Of a DNA stretch of 64,000 bases, positions 63,756 to 64,000 are shown piece by piece. This stretch comes from Trichobilharzia regenti (lineage: Eukaryota; Platyhelminthes; Trematoda; Strigeidida; Schistosomatidae). Position 1 is the stretch's first letter, and each line of letters opens with the position of its first letter. The stretch is from contig OX235266.1 of NCBI GenBank assembly GCA_944472135.2, positions 16,905,925 through 16,969,924 of the forward strand, in the 5' to 3' direction. Position numbers and translations under genes: made by a program. Below the pieces are notes generated by a model that saw only the letters and a list, made by a program, of their open reading frames with translations, was not told the DNA's origin and made no database searches.

Positions 63756-64000
63756 TCTAACTTAAGGGGTTAACTGCATTTCTAGTAGACTTAAAACACT
63801 GACTACGGATCAGTGATGAAGTTATGTTGGTAAGTGTAATGGAGATCATCTGATCAAGGCAATATCTCAGATAGTCTCACCATTTAATTAACAATCTGTT
63901 ATTCTATTTCTAATTTTATATGAGTAGGATTCAAACGACATCTGATGTGAAGACGAATAAGTAGTAATGTTCCATTCATCCAAATAACAGCTGTAGATTA

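Overview
The window looks like repeat-dense, gene-poor DNA of a blood fluke (Schistosoma or a close schistosomatid). The reasons are combined: AT-rich sequence; a minus-strand tRNA-like repeat with a Sm-alpha-type hammerhead ribozyme (about 2737-2925); many relics of RTE retrotransposons of the SR2 type; CR1-like LINE relics; and a large set of Penelope-like elements (PLEs) carrying RT and GIY-YIG endonuclease domains. I could not support any host protein-coding exon, rRNA or functional tRNA. Every long open frame that I recognise is a piece of a retroelement, and nearly all are broken.

Layout. 1-2.3 kb: a PLE tip hairpin and an RTE-family copy (minus). 2.7-5.4 kb: hammerhead SINEs, then a nest of inverted repeats made of SINE-A and a PLE. 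5.7-7.2 kb: one copy of a segment that recurs at 46.7-48.6 kb. 7.5-12.9 kb: SINEs, PLE endonuclease pieces and a well-bounded SR2-like insertion. 13.2-15.2 kb: one arm of a 2-kb inverted pair whose partner lies at 41.8-43.8 kb. 16-19.9 kb: SINEs and a CR1-like LINE whose 3' UTR is split by a 184-bp PLE mini-element. 19.9-24.1 kb: SR2-like and CR1-like relics. 24-30.4 kb: a mosaic of hammerhead SINEs, PLE and CR1-like pieces. 30.5-35.1 kb: five SR2-like pieces in alternating orientation. 35.7-37.9 kb: SINE-A, with a PLE inverted repeat inserted in one copy. 39-41.7 kb: LINE tail, SINE-B and PLE. 43.8-57.9 kb: mostly PLE pieces in both orientations. 58.2-64 kb: SR2-like, a PLE RT copy on the minus strand, and SINEs.

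The elements fit known retroelement biology. The short elements (SINEs) have tRNA-like heads with RNA polymerase III box A/B-like motifs and no proteins. Two SINE groups share the same head, but one ends like the CR1-like LINEs of the window and the other like the SR2/RTE LINEs, so each probably borrows a different LINE enzyme. A third SINE group carries a compact hammerhead-ribozyme fold. The PLE ends carry a small hairpin with compensatory base changes between copies, next to hammerhead-like core motifs. Family names come from motif recognition; no database search was possible, and boundaries are mostly good to about 10-50 bases.
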